The notes below the pieces were generated by a model, which saw only the letters and a list, made by a program, of their open reading frames with translations, did not search any database and was not told where the DNA came from. DNA of 64,000 nucleotides, taken from Effrenium voratum (lineage: Eukaryota > Sar > Dinophyceae > Suessiales > Symbiodiniaceae). A program made the translations under genes and the position numbers. This document shows, piece by piece, positions 41,868 to 53,212 of this stretch (its first letter is position 1; each line of letters begins with the position of its first letter). Where the stretch lies: contig CAUJNA010001890.1 in the NCBI GenBank assembly GCA_963377175.1, positions 767,815 to 831,814 on the forward strand. Reading direction: 5' to 3'.

Positions 41868-42384
41868 CTAGGGGAAGCTTCCCCATTCTTTCCAGGGATC
41901 CTTCTTTTCAGGAAACCCTCAAAACCATTGGGAAACAGCCGGCGATTAAAAAGAACGATGGTCGAAAAGAATGGGAAATCAAGCCCTAGAAGTGCTCAAC
42001 CCCCACACCTCCCGCGCTTGGGAACAAGTTGGCACCTTTTGGTTAACTTGGGAGCCAAACCCCCCCAATAAAAAGCAAAGGGCTTTCAATGGTCTGGAAC
42101 GCGGGCAACCCAAATTCAGACGCTCAAAACCCCAAGGGGGCTTGCTAGCTACGCAAAACAACAGTTCACAGGAAGTGGGCAAGAAACTTGATCAAACTCC
42201 TGCCCATGTCTAGCACATGTCACATGTTTGGATGCGTGTTTGGTCTATATCACGTGTTCTTCCCTCTGCTGGTCCATTCTTAGTAATCTGCTAGTACTTT
42301 CTGAATATCCTACAGGGGTGGATCCACAAAAGCCACATCCCAACAGGTTTCTAGATCATCTTTGAGACCCACAAAGCTTGCAAG

Positions 42385-42694
42385 GTGTTGGTCCAAAACC
42401 TCCCGATTGCGCCATCGCCAACCTGCTCAACAAGACAAAGCCCGAGTTTGGAATTGCGGTGCTCTCCCTTCATACTGTGGCCATTTCGCACCACCTGAGA
42501 AACCCTGGAATGGAAAATGCCAACAAACAATAGTTGCCCATTGTTTCAAAGTGGTGCAGGATTTTGTCCATCCACAGTATTTCTCAAAGGTCGCAGAAAG
42601 GTCCAAGATGCCTCCCAATCAACTGTTTAGGGCATTGTGTTGCCAGCAACGTCCAAGAGAGAGGCCAACAAATGCCAAAAAAGACCGCATCTGA
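42385..42694 (+). CDS. two-exon gene end with an exact B-element intron
   Basis: Exon 42385-42476 reads CAIANLLNKTKPEFGIAVLS and ends CATACT|GTGG. Intron 42477-42577 is the B element (GTGGCC...CCATCCACAG). Exon 42578-42694 continues in phase 0 (YFSKVAERSKMPPNQLFRAL, then a basic tail) to TGA. One of the clearest models here. Product not recognised. Confidence 0.65.
42473..42580 (+). mobile_element. family B element acting as intron 42477-42577
   Basis: TACTGTGG and GTGCAGGATTTTGTCCATCC plus ACAGTA. Confidence 0.85.
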
Positions 42695-42989
42695 ATAGAC
42701 ATCACATGTTTTTTGAGCAATGCACTAGGCCAGCATCAAGCCCCCGGCCCGATAAATGAGCTTCTCCTGCACATCCTGGTCCAAGTGGCTGTCTCCAAGG
42801 TCCCCCAAAGAGAACATCAGCATCAAAACGCATCTTTCCATCGCTTCCATTGAAGGAACTCCAAACAAACGATGCATTCAAGCGATGAAATCATATGTTA
42901 CAGTTGTACAGCCCAAACTACGACATGAACGCGATCATTGACCGTGAACGCAGCGTGAAAACATCAAAGCAGAGCCCAAAACATAAAGA

Positions 42990-43140
42990 CCCAATCTATC
43001 CATCCATCCATCCGTCCATCCGTCCATCCGTCCATCCGTCCATCCGTCCATCCATCCATCCATCCATCCATCCATCCATCCATCCATCCATCCATCCATC
43101 GGTCCATCCACCCACCCATCCTGCCACCCACCCATCCTGG
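42990..43140. repeat. (CATC)n / (CCGT CCAT)n microsatellite
   Basis: About 35 tetranucleotide units with CCGT, CGGT and CACC variants. Confidence 0.95.
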
Positions 43141-43518
43141 GTAAGTCATGCTGGAAACTTGGCGTGAACACGAGATAAACCATGAGAAGAAATCAGAAGG
43201 GTGTCTTGCCACACCTGGTTTTCTGGCCGAGCTGTTGCTTGTTCAAGTCTGAGTATGAGCCACGGACCATTGTCCCCGACAGGAAGAATCTGACTGGCAC
43301 GCAATGCCACTGACACTAAACAAATCATATAACTTGCAACTTGCTGAGGCTCCAACAGACCCATTGACTTTTCCGCCAGTTGCTGAAGTCCCCTGGAAAA
43401 ATGAACATATTTCCGGTAGTGATAGATTCCCTTAAAAACCAACAGGGGAATTAACAATGTTCTGAACAAAATGGAAGTCAAAGTTATGCGAAGGTTTTCC
43501 TATGACCCGTAGAACCAC

Positions 43519-43598
43519 CAGGACCCATTGCAAAAAACGGCGCCTTGTGAAGGCGGTACACCACCCCCAAGAAGGACACCAACTCGGACTTGGACCGC
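43519..43598 (-). CDS. 80-bp exon
   Basis: Long pyrimidine tract then CGCCAG; frame RSKSELVSFLGVVYRLHKAP before CCTG|GTGGTT. Confidence 0.5.
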
Positions 43599-43637
43599 CT
43601 GGCGAAGTGGCGGGAGAGCGGAGGAAAAAAAACGTTG

Positions 43638-43915
43638 ATGTGGGTCAAAAATAGGGCAACCCCAAAATGGAACCCTGGTAAATGGAAACATGAACTAAAA
43701 CCTGTCCCCTGGTGCTTCAATGTTGACCCATACCCAAATGTACCTGGATGCGAAAGAACTACCTGGAGTCTGCTTCTGACTCTCAAAAAATGGTTTGTCA
43801 TTACCCCATGTTTAAAGGGTCATGGAGACTCCAGGTACCCATCACAAGGGGACTTCACCCCAGAATCGTGGGTTGCAATAACCAATGTTTAGGGAATTTC
43901 GAGGGTCCAGCTAGT
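43638..43915 (+). mobile_element. cluster of O, C and H elements
   Basis: O at 43638-43745, C at 43756-43838 and H at 43836-43915, head to tail with almost no DNA between. Confidence 0.7.
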
Positions 43916-44139
43916 CATTTAAGGCAAAACAAAAACTCCCCCTAGGGACACACCCTGAAGAAAGGTCGTCTTCATGCCCACAATCACTGCGGAACCAAGA
44001 GTCGCAAAATAAATTTCAAAACATGCATCGCACCTTTCAAAACGATACCGGGAGGTAAAACAGTGCGAGGTGGGGCTGTCCGCAAAGTGCCACCCGCCAG
44101 AGCCCTGCGCGGAGGGTCTGAGGGATGGGTGGGTGGCAG

Positions 44140-44400
44140 GGTTCCTTCATGGTTTGTGGCGATATGTTCCAATCGTCTGCGTGGGAAACTCCCTTTGACA
44201 AACATCAGCAACGCCAACGCCTGGAAAACCAAGTACCCCTCGCGACTGGTCCTCACTGGTTCGTACAATGGCTTCATGCACCAAATCTCCAATTCGTGGA
44301 GGCTACGAATCAAAAGTGCTCCCAGTTGCCCAGTTTGGGCATGGCTCAAGATGATCACCTTTTGGCGCCATGACTATGGACCATGCATGGGATATCCAAG
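44140..44400 (+). CDS. 261-bp exon; one motif recalls PP2A B55
   Basis: GGCAG|...CCAAG|GTCAGC, 86 codons. It contains LRGKLPLTNIS and SRLVLTGSYNGFMHQIS. The TGSYN-aromatic motif after LR-x-KL resembles the B55 regulatory subunit of PP2A, but the rest does not obviously align and another frame is also open. Treat the identity as a lead only. Confidence 0.4.
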
Positions 44401-44874
44401 GTCAGCTGAGCGAATATAGAAACCAACACCGGGCCCGAGTTTCCGTCGCGTCGCCTTCCCATGGGTAAAAGCTGGTTTGGTGGTTTCGGAAGCTTGGGAG
44501 AGATGGTGTGGTTCCCTGTTGGGGGAGATACAAAAACAAACCGCCTTGGGGAACGAGTTGGGCTGAGTAACCAATGCCCTCGCATCGCTAAGAAACACAA
44601 ACCTCTCTCTCTGGAGGTAACCGGAATAGGCTTTGATCAAGGGTCACATTGGGTTTTCAAACTTGCCGGCCCACTTCAACTTCTTGCCTATCCTTCGGCG
44701 TCACACATATCGTTGCTACATTTTGGTACTCTTCTCAGCTCCTTTGGGTCGGTCGTTTTTGAGGCCCAGCCGACCCCAAAAAGGGATCCTGGGCCGAACG
44801 GCTCCCGGTCTCTCCCCGATCTCCCAGGTCTCCCTCTTTGCCTCTGGTCTCTACTGAGCTCTCCTTTTCCCAGG

Positions 44875-45049
44875 TCAGGAATTCTCATGTTGGGCTCCCG
44901 GCTGCCGGGGCTCCATAACGTCCATCTGCAAACAATCCGCGATCTCGCGCAAGGAGTCGATGGAGTCGCAGGTCAGCACCTCGCAACGCGAGCGACGAAG
45001 AGTCGAGCGACGCTCAAGGGACGCTTGAGTCGAGTCGCGAGTCGAGTCG
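44875..45049 (-). CDS. terminal exon, unknown product
   Basis: Acceptor CTTTTTCTCTGACTAG. Frame DSTRDSTQASLERRSTLRRS, CEVLTCDSIDSLREIADCLQ, ends AQHENS then TGA. The start is a small DST repeat from GTCGAGTC tandem DNA. Confidence 0.5.
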
Positions 45050-45649
45050 CTAGTCAGAGAAAAAGTTGGGGGATGACAATATGTATATATGTATACTGAC
45101 TTAGTAGATGGAAATTGAATTGACCATATACTGATTTTGTAGTTGAATTGAGTCCCACGGGCCAAGAAATCTCGAGATGGTGTTTCCGGTGTTGCTTCGT
45201 GTTTTTTTGTTTTTTTTCCCGGTCCAAGACAGCCAGGGATCTCCTCGAGATTGTGCGCATTTTTTTGGCCGGGTGCAAGTAGATTCTGATATTGTTTCTG
45301 TGCTATTCCTCAAACACCCAACATTAACAGGGTTGCTGTTTCTGTTTAGCCCTCAAAAACCAAGATCAAACAGCAAAGGGACACCTGTGCACCCAAGATC
45401 CTCTTCAAAAGGCCGTAAGGAGCTTGGATGCAAGGTAGTTCGAGCTGGACTCATATTTTTTTCTCATGACTCGCGAACAAAATAAATCCCTTGGCTCAGA
45501 TCCGAGATCCGGACGAGAGGTCTCATCGTCCTGAGTGGCATGCAATCCTTCTCCCAGTTCCTCTTCCTTGTAGCAGGATCCTTTGGGGGGCGTGGGGTGA
45601 GGAGGGTTCCGGTGAGGAGGGTTCCGTCCAAGCGAATAAGACAAGGCAA

Positions 45650-45808
45650 AAGCCTCCGCCTGGTTTTGCGGCCGGCTCTTTCTTGCCCACTGGGCTGTTC
45701 TGGGAGAGCCTGAACATCCTGAACAAAACCCCGACAGATGGCCATCTGGACTCTCCACGCTCCGATCCAGGCTTCTGGAGATTGGGAGCAAAAAGCCACA
45801 CACCGTGA
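45650..45808 (+). CDS. coding-like stretch, strand uncertain
   Basis: Frame FLPTGLFWESLNILNKTPTD to a stop at 45808; minus strand also open. Confidence 0.3.
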   Translation, partial: KPPPGFAAGSFLPTGLFWESLNILNKTPTDGHLDSPRSDPGFWRLGAKSHTP

Positions 45809-46382
45809 CGTGGTTTTGGGCTCTTTGAGGGACAACCCAACCTCATATCCACTGGATTCAGGGTTCCCTATATTTGCCCTTAAAGTGTCATCCCTACCAA
45901 AGAAGAAACTCGCCTTTCAGAAGCCCCGACATTTGTGATGGTTGAATCTACCAAACGTAGACAGGGCAATACTGGGCTTCGAGCAAGGCAAACAACCTCC
46001 ACCCGGGCGTGGGTTTCCAGGAATTTGATGAGAGCACCCCATGCGGCAGCACGAAGTTGAGCCCCAAATCGGTGAGCTTATTTCTGCCGGCTAGTTGGAC
46101 CCAGCGTGGTTGCTCTTGTGGATTCCACAGCGAAAGACAATCAACTTAGTAAGTAGTAAGTAGGCTAAACCTGGAGTAAGTGGCGTTAGTTGGCTTACAA
46201 CCAAAGTTACAACCTACTTAGCTGACGTTGGTTGAACACCCAAGCTCCAAAAACACCCCAGAGCCGATTCTTGCGATGGGCACATAAGCTCAGCCGCGGC
46301 ACAGGCCATATAGACTCATTGGATGTTCCTTACGACAGGTTGTAACCAAAGGCTTTTTATTCCAAGCCCCGCGTTTCCACAG

Positions 46383-46508
46383 CGACCTTGCGCAACCTAC
46401 GCGGACATCGTGCAAAAAGGACATCCGGGGGGCGATGGGAGTGGTTTTTTGGGACCTGACACTGCTTTCGGATCAAAGCACCTGGAGCCTCACGAAATCG
46501 CGCCTTGA
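46383..46508 (+). CDS. terminal exon, 41 codons
   Basis: Acceptor GCGTTTCCACAG; frame RPCATYADIVQKGHPGGDGS then LEPHEIAP and TGA; phase 0. Confidence 0.5.
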   Translation, partial: RPCATYADIVQKGHPGGDGSGFLGPDTAFGSKHLEPHEIAP

Positions 46509-47091
46509 AAAGAGGCCCGAGAAATGGAGGCGTTCAACTTTTGGCTTCCCGAAAACAGCCCACAAGGGCGCCCAACCCGAATTGCCCATAGGATGTAGCA
46601 CCAAAGGCCGATGCACTTGTCATCTCCTGGCCCTGACAAAGCATTGTTTGGCTCAAGGAAAGCCAAAGGAAACCCGAGAAGCATCAGTGAACCTGCTGAT
46701 GGACAAAATCCTGAAACCCGGAACAAAGGCGGAAACAAGCGGAAAAGGGCGGAAAATTCCGGGAATCTTAGATGAGCCAGGCTACCTTTCCACAAAAATA
46801 ATTGTCTTTCCAAACAGCGATCTTTTTTCCGAACAACGACCAAAATTTGGTGCTTTTTGCTCGAAGGCGGTTTTTTTTTTGTTGTTTCCTTTCTTTTTTT
46901 TTTTTCGCACACATGGGCTTCGCAGGTAATCATTCCAGAGTTTCTTCGGTGTTCCGCCCTTGTTTGGCTCTCCAAGATGCACTCTACCCACGAAACTCCA
47001 AAAAAGGTCGACTTTTGGAAAAATGCCGTTTCATGAAAAAACAGATTTTTTTCTCGAAAAGTCTGAAAAAAGACACACAAACGGTTTCAAA

Positions 47092-47165
47092 GGTACCATG
47101 TAAATGCCAACAAACAATCGGTTCCGATGGATTGAAAGTGGTGCAGGATGTCGCCCATGAGTATT
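47092..47165 (+). mobile_element. family B fragment
   Basis: AAATGCCAACAAACAATCGG and AAAGTGGTGCAGGATGTCGC. Confidence 0.6.
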
Positions 47166-47217
47166 CGAGTATTCAGGTTCGAGTTGCGAGATTTAAAAGC
47201 CTCCCAAAAAAGAATCC

Positions 47218-47378
47218 TCACACCACCTCTGAATCATTTGGCTCATTGGATCCAAGGAGCTGGTAAAAGATGTCCGCCACGGTCTCCAGCAAAGTCCGCA
47301 AAGCCTGCAGTGTGCCATCTGGGAGGACGCGCTTTCTTGAGTCCTTTGGCCTCGTTCCAAAGATCCGTTTTTGGACGG
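47218..47378 (-). CDS. terminal exon, unknown product
   Basis: Frame QKRIFGTRPKDSRKRVLPDG, TLQALRTLLETVADIFYQLL, then an acidic end NEPNDSEVV and TGA. Strongly coding in appearance; helical. Confidence 0.55.
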
Positions 47379-47424
47379 CTCAAGCGCTAAGTCATCCCAA
47401 ATCCCGGAGCCCTTCGCAGGGATC

Positions 47425-47545
47425 CGGATGCATACACCTGAACATTGCAACTTGTTTTCGGGCGGGTTCCAACTTTATTGGAGTGTTGAACAAGCAAAAT
47501 GTGTCAAATGGTGGCAAAATGAGTTTCTTTTAAGGAGCCCTGTTT
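47425..47545 (+). mobile_element. family E element
   Basis: ACACCTGAACATTGCAACTT and GAGTTTCTTTTAAGGAG. Confidence 0.7.
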
Positions 47546-48024
47546 CGTAACCCAAAATAATCCGGATTGCCTTTGAAGTTCAGCCCCATTGGCCCATCAG
47601 CCATCGAGCCCTCTGGTCCACCCTTGATATAATTGTGCTTGTTTTTGTTGGGGCCCCCACTGTTGGTTTAAAGGGGAACCAAGAGAAAACCAACCATTCT
47701 GCTGCCCATAATTTTGAAATACTCCCCTATCTTGACCTTGCCACGCCAAAACGACAGTGACTGCCCACATGGCTCTTTATGGCTATTTGGCCAATTCAGA
47801 CCCCTCCAGAAGCTTCGGGTGCCGTACATCAGGCACACCCATCACAGCGAATGCTTTCATGACCTCCTTCACATGCAATCCCATCCAAACAAAACTCAGT
47901 GCACACAAAATTTTGCACAAAATACTCACCCCCACTAAAAAGGGGTGCGCTGACGGGGTTCTTTAGGCCCATCGGGAGGCATTTGGGAAGCCTACACGAA
48001 GGGGCTTCCAATTGACCCTCGAAG

Positions 48025-48276
48025 CTTCCTGGCAAAGTATCAGGCACAATTCAACTAGGTCCTCCAGTAGAGAGGGTGGGAAAAGGAACCCCTTTTTCTG
48101 TAGTCTACTTTATTAGGGGAACCCTCCCCCAAAAAGAAACGGTAAAAGGGCACTACTACATGGACCTAGTAAATGTAGACAACCAGCACGAAACTCTGGT
48201 TTCCTGCCGTGCCTGGCAAACTGAACTTCTCTGGCAAAGGTTGACATTGAACCCGGAAGAACAACACCCCCCATGA
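48025..48276 (+). CDS. two-exon gene end with an exact A-element intron
   Basis: Upstream exon ends KLPGKVSGTIQL at CTAG|GTCC (48058). Intron 48059-48169 is the A element. Exon 48170-48276 continues in phase (NVDNQHETLVSCRAWQTELL, WQRLTLNPEEQHPP) to TGA. Confidence 0.6.
   Translation, partial: LPGKVSGTIQLGPPVERVGKGTPFSVVYFIRGTLPQKETVKGHYYMDLVNVDNQHETLVSCRAWQTELLWQRLTLNPEEQHPP
48054..48169 (+). mobile_element. family A element acting as intron 48059-48169
   Basis: CTAGGTCCTCCAGTAGAGAG and CATGGACCTAG; both CTAG ends intact. Confidence 0.85.
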
Positions 48277-48955
48277 ATAGATGCACACAAATGTTCACCT
48301 AAACTTTTACGTCAAGACCCAGTAAATCAAGTTCCCCGTGTCGAAAAATGCAAGAATTCTTGTTCCAGGCCCCTGAACAAGTTTGCCGCAATCAATAGTC
48401 GGCCCAACTAAATACATGTATAGATAGAAAAAACTTATATACCTAGAACTTCTAGAAATTGCTGCCGCCATGCGTGGCAACGGAATTTTCAGCCGCGTTC
48501 CAGAAAATCAACCGTAAAAAACAAAAACGCCGCAACACTGTTTCCAGAGTTTCTGGCTGTGCCCCCCGGCAAACAAACATGCTGGGCACACGCCGCTTCT
48601 TTCTAGCTCCATTCCCCGAACAATGGTTCAAAGCAAGTATGCTATCATAGAGGACGACTTTCTACCTATCAAAGCAACCCGAATCGATTTGATAATCATC
48701 TTCTAAGCCTTTGCCACTCATGTTGCCATTTGACCCAAAATGTGCGGATGCAAGCCACGAAGAGCTTTCTCTGCCCCAAACAACTATCAGGGACCACTTT
48801 TGTTCTCCGGGAATTTCCGCCGCATTCCCGCCTGTTTCCGCCCGCACGCCCGCCAATCCCCGCCGCAGTCGAGGGTGGAACAAGCTGAAAAATGCAAAAA
48901 GAACAGTTGTACCGGGTTGATTTGGGCCGATTTCGGCTGAGTTGGGGCAGGGCAG

Positions 48956-49022
48956 GCCGTGACACTCCTGCTGCGCAAGCAAAAGCTCGATTGCATCAAG
49001 GAGCAGCGGCAGTGCCTCTCAG
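48956..49022 (+). CDS. 67-bp exon
   Basis: GGGCAG|...CTCAG|GTTTCA; frame AVTLLLRKQKLDCIKEQRQC, helical, G/C-rich third positions. Confidence 0.45.
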
Positions 49023-49331
49023 GTTTCACCTCATCTCATGCACAAAGGCTTGCGAAACCTTACGTGAGCCCAATGTCACAAGTGCGAAGTCGTACAAGTT
49101 GTTGTCCTGTTAGCCGAGGTGAGAGGAGGTGAGAAAACAAGTTCTGCCGCTATGCAAACAAAAACATCGCAAATTACAGCAATGCCGCAAATCCACAAAG
49201 GCGCCTTTAATCAAATTGCGGCGGAAATATCCGCCGCAACGAACCCCAGGTATATATATATATATGCGCACCTACATATTTAATATTTTCCTGATACACT
49301 TACATAAACCTATTGTTCTAACGAGCGACGC

Positions 49332-49445
49332 AGTGGATGGTTGCGAATTACACCACCTTTCAGAAACCCAACGGAATGACGATTCTGCAAGGCAAGCACA
49401 AACAAAGGTTACGCTCTCATTCCCATGGCTTCGTCAACCCTGGTG
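49332..49445 (+). mobile_element. family B element, diverged
   Basis: AGTGGATGGTTGCGAATTAC and CACCACCTTTCAGAAACC. Confidence 0.55.
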
Positions 49446-49464
49446 CAAGACTCGAACGCTGGAC

Positions 49465-49554
49465 CCTCACAGATGGCCTCCTGGGGCTGCCGCAGCTCGA
49501 AATAAGCCTCGCGGGGCTTTTCAAACACGACCCCACGCCCAGACCGAAACCAAC
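49465..49554 (-). CDS. 90-bp exon
   Basis: GCGGCAG|...TGAGG|GTCC; frame WFRSGRGVVFEKPREAYFEL then RQPQEAICE. A B element lies about 20 bp into the intron. Confidence 0.5.
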
Positions 49555-49839
49555 CTGCCGCAGGGGACATTCAAATCATTCTAGAATGGAACATACCAAG
49601 GTTGGGTTTGAGAGAATTTGGTTGAATTGTGCAATCTTCCTTGCCATCCACTTGGTCTCCGGTGTGATCCTTGCTTGCCGTGGCCCTGAAAGCTCGGTTG
49701 AAACTGCCTCAAAGGCCAGTTGGCCTTAGTCCATGACAGAATGGCTCTAGAGTGGAGCTCGCAGAGGCTCCGCGGAAGGGTCCATATGTCAGCAAAAAAA
49801 GGGCGCAACGTTTCAGCACTGTCGCTGAAGCTGCCTCAC

Positions 49840-50036
49840 CTTATTTGGCAAACATACTGCGGAGTCTCTTTGCTGATAAAGAGTAAGTGTGGCAGAACGG
49901 ACCGAGGATTTTGTGGGAACCCGGACATCGTGCGCACATGCAAAGACACATGCTTGCCAGCTCGGCTGAGCAACGCGGACTTGAGGCACGGGGCGTTCCA
50001 CGCGTCGTCCGTAGTCGCAGGCACGAAATCGGACGA
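49840..50036 (-). CDS. 197-bp exon
   Basis: GCTCTAG|...AATAAG|GTGAGG; 65 codons including DDAWNAPCLKSALLSRAGKH and GFPQNPRSVLPHLLFISKE. High G/C at third positions. Confidence 0.55.
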
Positions 50037-50137
50037 CTAGAGCGTGGATAAGTTAGGTGACCGAAAGTAACATGTAGGAAGTTGACCCGGTTGCAACTTG
50101 CTTTGGGGGACTTAGGAAGTTGGATCGCACCTGTTGG

Positions 50138-50339
50138 CTACAACTCGCTTGAATGAACACCAAAGCCGGAGCAAAAACTGAAAAGCAGCTTGCTTTTTGC
50201 GTGGAATGCGGCGCGCGCCCCTACGCCCCGCTCGCGAATCTTAAGGCCTTTTCGCAACTCATCCCAAGCGTAGGTCGCCAGGCAACTTGCCGTTGGCCAA
50301 CGCGAGCGAGAAAACCCCACCGCGTTTAGTTCAAGCGCG
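50138..50339 (-). CDS. terminal exon, 66 codons
   Basis: Acceptor TGCAATATAG; frame TYAWDELRKGLKIRERGVGA then FHAKSKLLFSF and a stop at 50138. Confidence 0.55.
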
Positions 50340-51204
50340 CTATATTGCAAGAGGACACCCCCCCCCCCAACAAAAAAAGGTGGAAAAAGGGTGTCGGCTC
50401 CTGTGTCAATGCGAATAGCAGATCATGCTGCAGCAAGCGCAAATCGATGGCGGCGCTACCATTGAGGATGCAGGGGGCCATCTGGGCCGGGTGCAATCAG
50501 CAACCACATAGGTATGCGGCCAAGTTAGCAAGTCGTTGTTAACCCAGGTAATGACCCACTTATACACCCCCCAAAGTGGAGTCCATCTTGATCTTTTTGG
50601 GCCAACACCACGGGGGCTAACCACTTTCTTACTTGGCAACGAACAGCCAAGTACATTGTTCGTAGCCCGTTTCTCCACAACTGAAAGTTTGGCATGGCAG
50701 CCTCTGGGGTGATAGGGTATCCCCAGTTCACTGGACCATCCTCAGATCTCCTGCAAGTTTAACTTGCAGTGGGTTAAACGGAAGCCCCCACCAAACCCTA
50801 AAAATCTAGAAACCGGATGGCTGGGAATCACCCAGTGAAGTCTCCTCACAAGCGCGGTAGAAATCATGAGGGATTCTTTCTGGCCCCTTTCGGGGTAATC
50901 CGGACAAGGCGAGTCCTCTGCGGTATTATTCTGTGTGCGCCTGGTCTGGCCAATATGCGTGCAATAGGAGACTTAAAGGAAACTGTTTTGGCCATGTTTT
51001 CCGCGGCTAGAGGATGATTCGGTGGCTAGCCTTGAAGGGGGGTACCCTCTACGAGCTTGTCAAATCTTTCTCTTTGCTTGACAAATTGAAATCATAAGTT
51101 TCTGGTTCTGGGAAGTGCCAACCAATTATTGAGAGAGACCTTCTGGCCATACCTTGTCGCTGCCTTTAAAGTAGTATTGGCTGGCAGTCGCCTGCAAAAC
51201 TCAG

Positions 51205-51363
51205 GTGTCTTTAGGAACAAAATGCTGCGCAGACACTACCCGGAGTCTCCATGACGCTTAAAAACTGGGGTCATTGCCCAATCATGGAGACGCCAGGTCA
51301 GGAAGGAGAATCAGAAGGCCAGCGGCCAAATGCTGCAAGACAATCCGCGCCATGCACCAGTAG
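51205..51363 (+). CDS. two-exon gene end with a very short C-element intron
   Basis: Exon 51205-51244 (VFRNKMLRRHYP) ends CCGGA|GTCTCC. Intron 51245-51296 is an internally deleted C element of only 52 bp, ending ACGCCAG. Exon 51297-51363 continues in phase (SGRRIRRPAAKCCKTIRAMH) to TAG. Very basic peptide; function unknown. Confidence 0.55.
51240..51299 (+). mobile_element. short family C element acting as intron
   Basis: CCCGGAGTCTCCATGACGC and ATCATGGAGACGCCAGG. Confidence 0.75.
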
Positions 51364-51429
51364 ATCCCAGTTGCAAGCGATCAAAGAAAGGGCTTTTGAA
51401 GGCCGCTTCCTTTGGTTGTGTGCTGTGAA

Positions 51430-51745
51430 GGTAAATAAATTTATTGGGAAGGTTCTACCCTCGAGGCAGCTTTGCTGTATAATCGGGTGTGAAAATCCAG
51501 ACCAACTGGTGCCTGTCGGCGCGGAATTCGTCCAGAGTAGTCAGCCTTCATGGAATGGCTATGTTTTGGAAAAAGGCAAGCACTATGGGCGAAACCCTCT
51601 CCAGAAAGAAAAGACAAAGGGAAGCAGCAAAGGGCTTGCCGTTCTTCGTGGCCATACACTGGGGCTGTTCCTGAGGGACAGTTTGCAGGGGCGGTTCCGC
51701 CCAATCAGGGCCGGATTAAGCACATTCCAACCAAACAAGCTTTAA
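51430..51745 (+). CDS. coding-like stretch
   Basis: Open frame with PDQLVPVGAEFVQSSQPSWN and RGHTLGLFLRDSLQGRFRPI to a stop; boundaries unknown. Confidence 0.3.
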
Positions 51746-51909
51746 ACACGTTCACTACAAATAGAAGACAGGACAGACCTGTCTTTTGCTTGCATTTCCT
51801 CCGTCGGATTTAGCAAGAGATGGGTATGTGTCAAAATAGGGGGCCTTCGACCCTTCCATGGTTCCCTTTTCAAAAAGGTTGCTAAAATTGCTTTTCAGGG
51901 TTTCAACAC

Positions 51910-51991
51910 CCTCGGCGCAAGTTCGCGCGCGCGCGAGCGCCTCAAAAAGCTGGCGCTCGAGTTGGGAGATCTCCAGGATGTAGGCGCTTGC
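51910..51991 (-). CDS. 82-bp exon, coiled-coil-like
   Basis: Excellent acceptor (CCTTCTTTCCGCCAG) and donor GAGG|GTGTTG; frame ASAYILEISQLERQLFEALA, heptad-like leucines. Confidence 0.55.
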
Positions 51992-52104
51992 CTGGCGGAA
52001 AGAAGGACGGCTGTTAGGGGCTGAGGGTTGAAAGGGATCAACACTTTTCAGGATTCGACCCCCTTGGCGGGCAGAAACTTTGAAGGAAACCGCTCTAACC
52101 CCAG

Positions 52105-52466
52105 ATAAGGTTCAAAATGCTCATGGTTCTCAATCACCCCTCAAAAGAGACCGACATGTCTGAGTACGATGGGGACACGCAGGCAGTAAGTGCCACGTGT
52201 CTTCTGAGTCGATAAAATGGCAAGTGCAAACGCTACCTGGGCGAATTACATGTCCTACAGCGGAAAGGAATCCCCGAAGCCTTCTTTATGGGTTGCTTCT
52301 CCCGGAGCTCATTGAGTTTAATTATTGCGCAACGAGTGACGTTCAAAACCAAACCCTGCAAAAGAATGAAAGGGTGGATATCCGAAACCACCCAATAGTT
52401 CCTTCAGAGCAACAGAAAAGAGTAGAGACTGCCAGTAGCCTCCGCTCATCGGTTCCCCCTGCTTGA
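52105..52466 (+). CDS. three-exon gene end, all introns phase 0
   Basis: Exons 52105-52185 (MLMVLNHPSKETDMSEYDGD), 52261-52335 (RKGIPEAFFMGCFSRSSLSL) and 52416-52466 (KRVETASSLRSSVPPA, stop). Donors GTAAGT, GTGACG; acceptors TCCTACAG, AGCAACAG. Introns are 75 and 80 bp and contain no family element I recognise. Function unknown. Confidence 0.55.
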
Positions 52467-53102
52467 CTTCGGAAGCCCATGCAAATGAAAGGTGGTTTCG
52501 CGTTCAAGGACATGACCTATGTTGAAGGGTTCCTCTGACGGTCCTCCGTCTCCGCAACTGACATTCATGAGTGCAACCGACTCATCACTACAATTTCCAG
52601 ACCCCTACAGTAAGTATAACTATTCGGAAGCGATGAATCTTATGCTGCACAAGTGGCAGATTAGTGTTTCCCAACAAATCAATTGGGTGTGAATTCTACT
52701 GGGAAGCCTTTGGCGGACAGCATTTAGGTGGGGAATAAGGTGGACATCCCACCCGCTTATGAGGTGGTTCCCCATAAAACCATCGAAGCTGGTGATCCGA
52801 AGGGTTTCAAAGATTGGTTTCCGTGGGGGAATCCGACTCTGTCAACCTCCATGAAACAAGGTTGGTGTGGTCCAGATCCATTTACCTGTCTGGGTAACCC
52901 TCCCCAAAAAACAACAAAAGCCACTGAAATGGTCACCGACTATAGTGACTATACTGGCTTGCCTGCAATCCACTGGGTGTGGCATGGGCCCACAGAAAAC
53001 GCCTGGGGTTCAACCCCTAGAACAAAGGTTGACCCAATTTAGATGATGACAATCCTTAGGTCAAATAACCACCAACCATTGATTTAATGGTGGCAACTGA
53101 AC

Positions 53103-53212
53103 CCCACGCGGAAAAAAAAGCTTGGAGATCTTCGTCTCGGCCACCCACCCGCGGCCTGCCGGGTGGCAGGAGCTAGCCTGGGTCGTGGCGTCCCACTCAT
53201 GTTGACCCCATA
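53103..53212 (-). CDS. exon following a B element
   Basis: Starts after the B acceptor CATCCACAG; frame WGQHEWDATTQASSCHPAGR then GWVAETKISKLFFPRG before GTTCAG. Confidence 0.5.

Noticed and set aside
42935..43212. MDGW-repeat open frames
   Set aside because: Translation of the CATC microsatellite.
44461..45099. 212-residue plus-strand open frame
   Set aside because: Its right part is antisense to a minus terminal exon with a strong acceptor and better codon use; the left part has no supporting splice sites.
46635..46660. TTTGGCTCAAG resembling the end of the dinoflagellate spliced leader
   Set aside because: Only the last 10-12 bases match; the upstream half of the leader is absent, so chance is likely.
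49855..50040. Plus-strand frame with ShKT-like cysteine spacing
   Set aside because: Spacing is off by a residue, and the minus strand has a better bounded exon (49840-50036) with higher G/C third positions.
53121..53205. Plus-strand terminal exon SLEIFVSATHPRPAGW
   Set aside because: The minus-strand exon starting exactly at the B acceptor explains the same DNA better.
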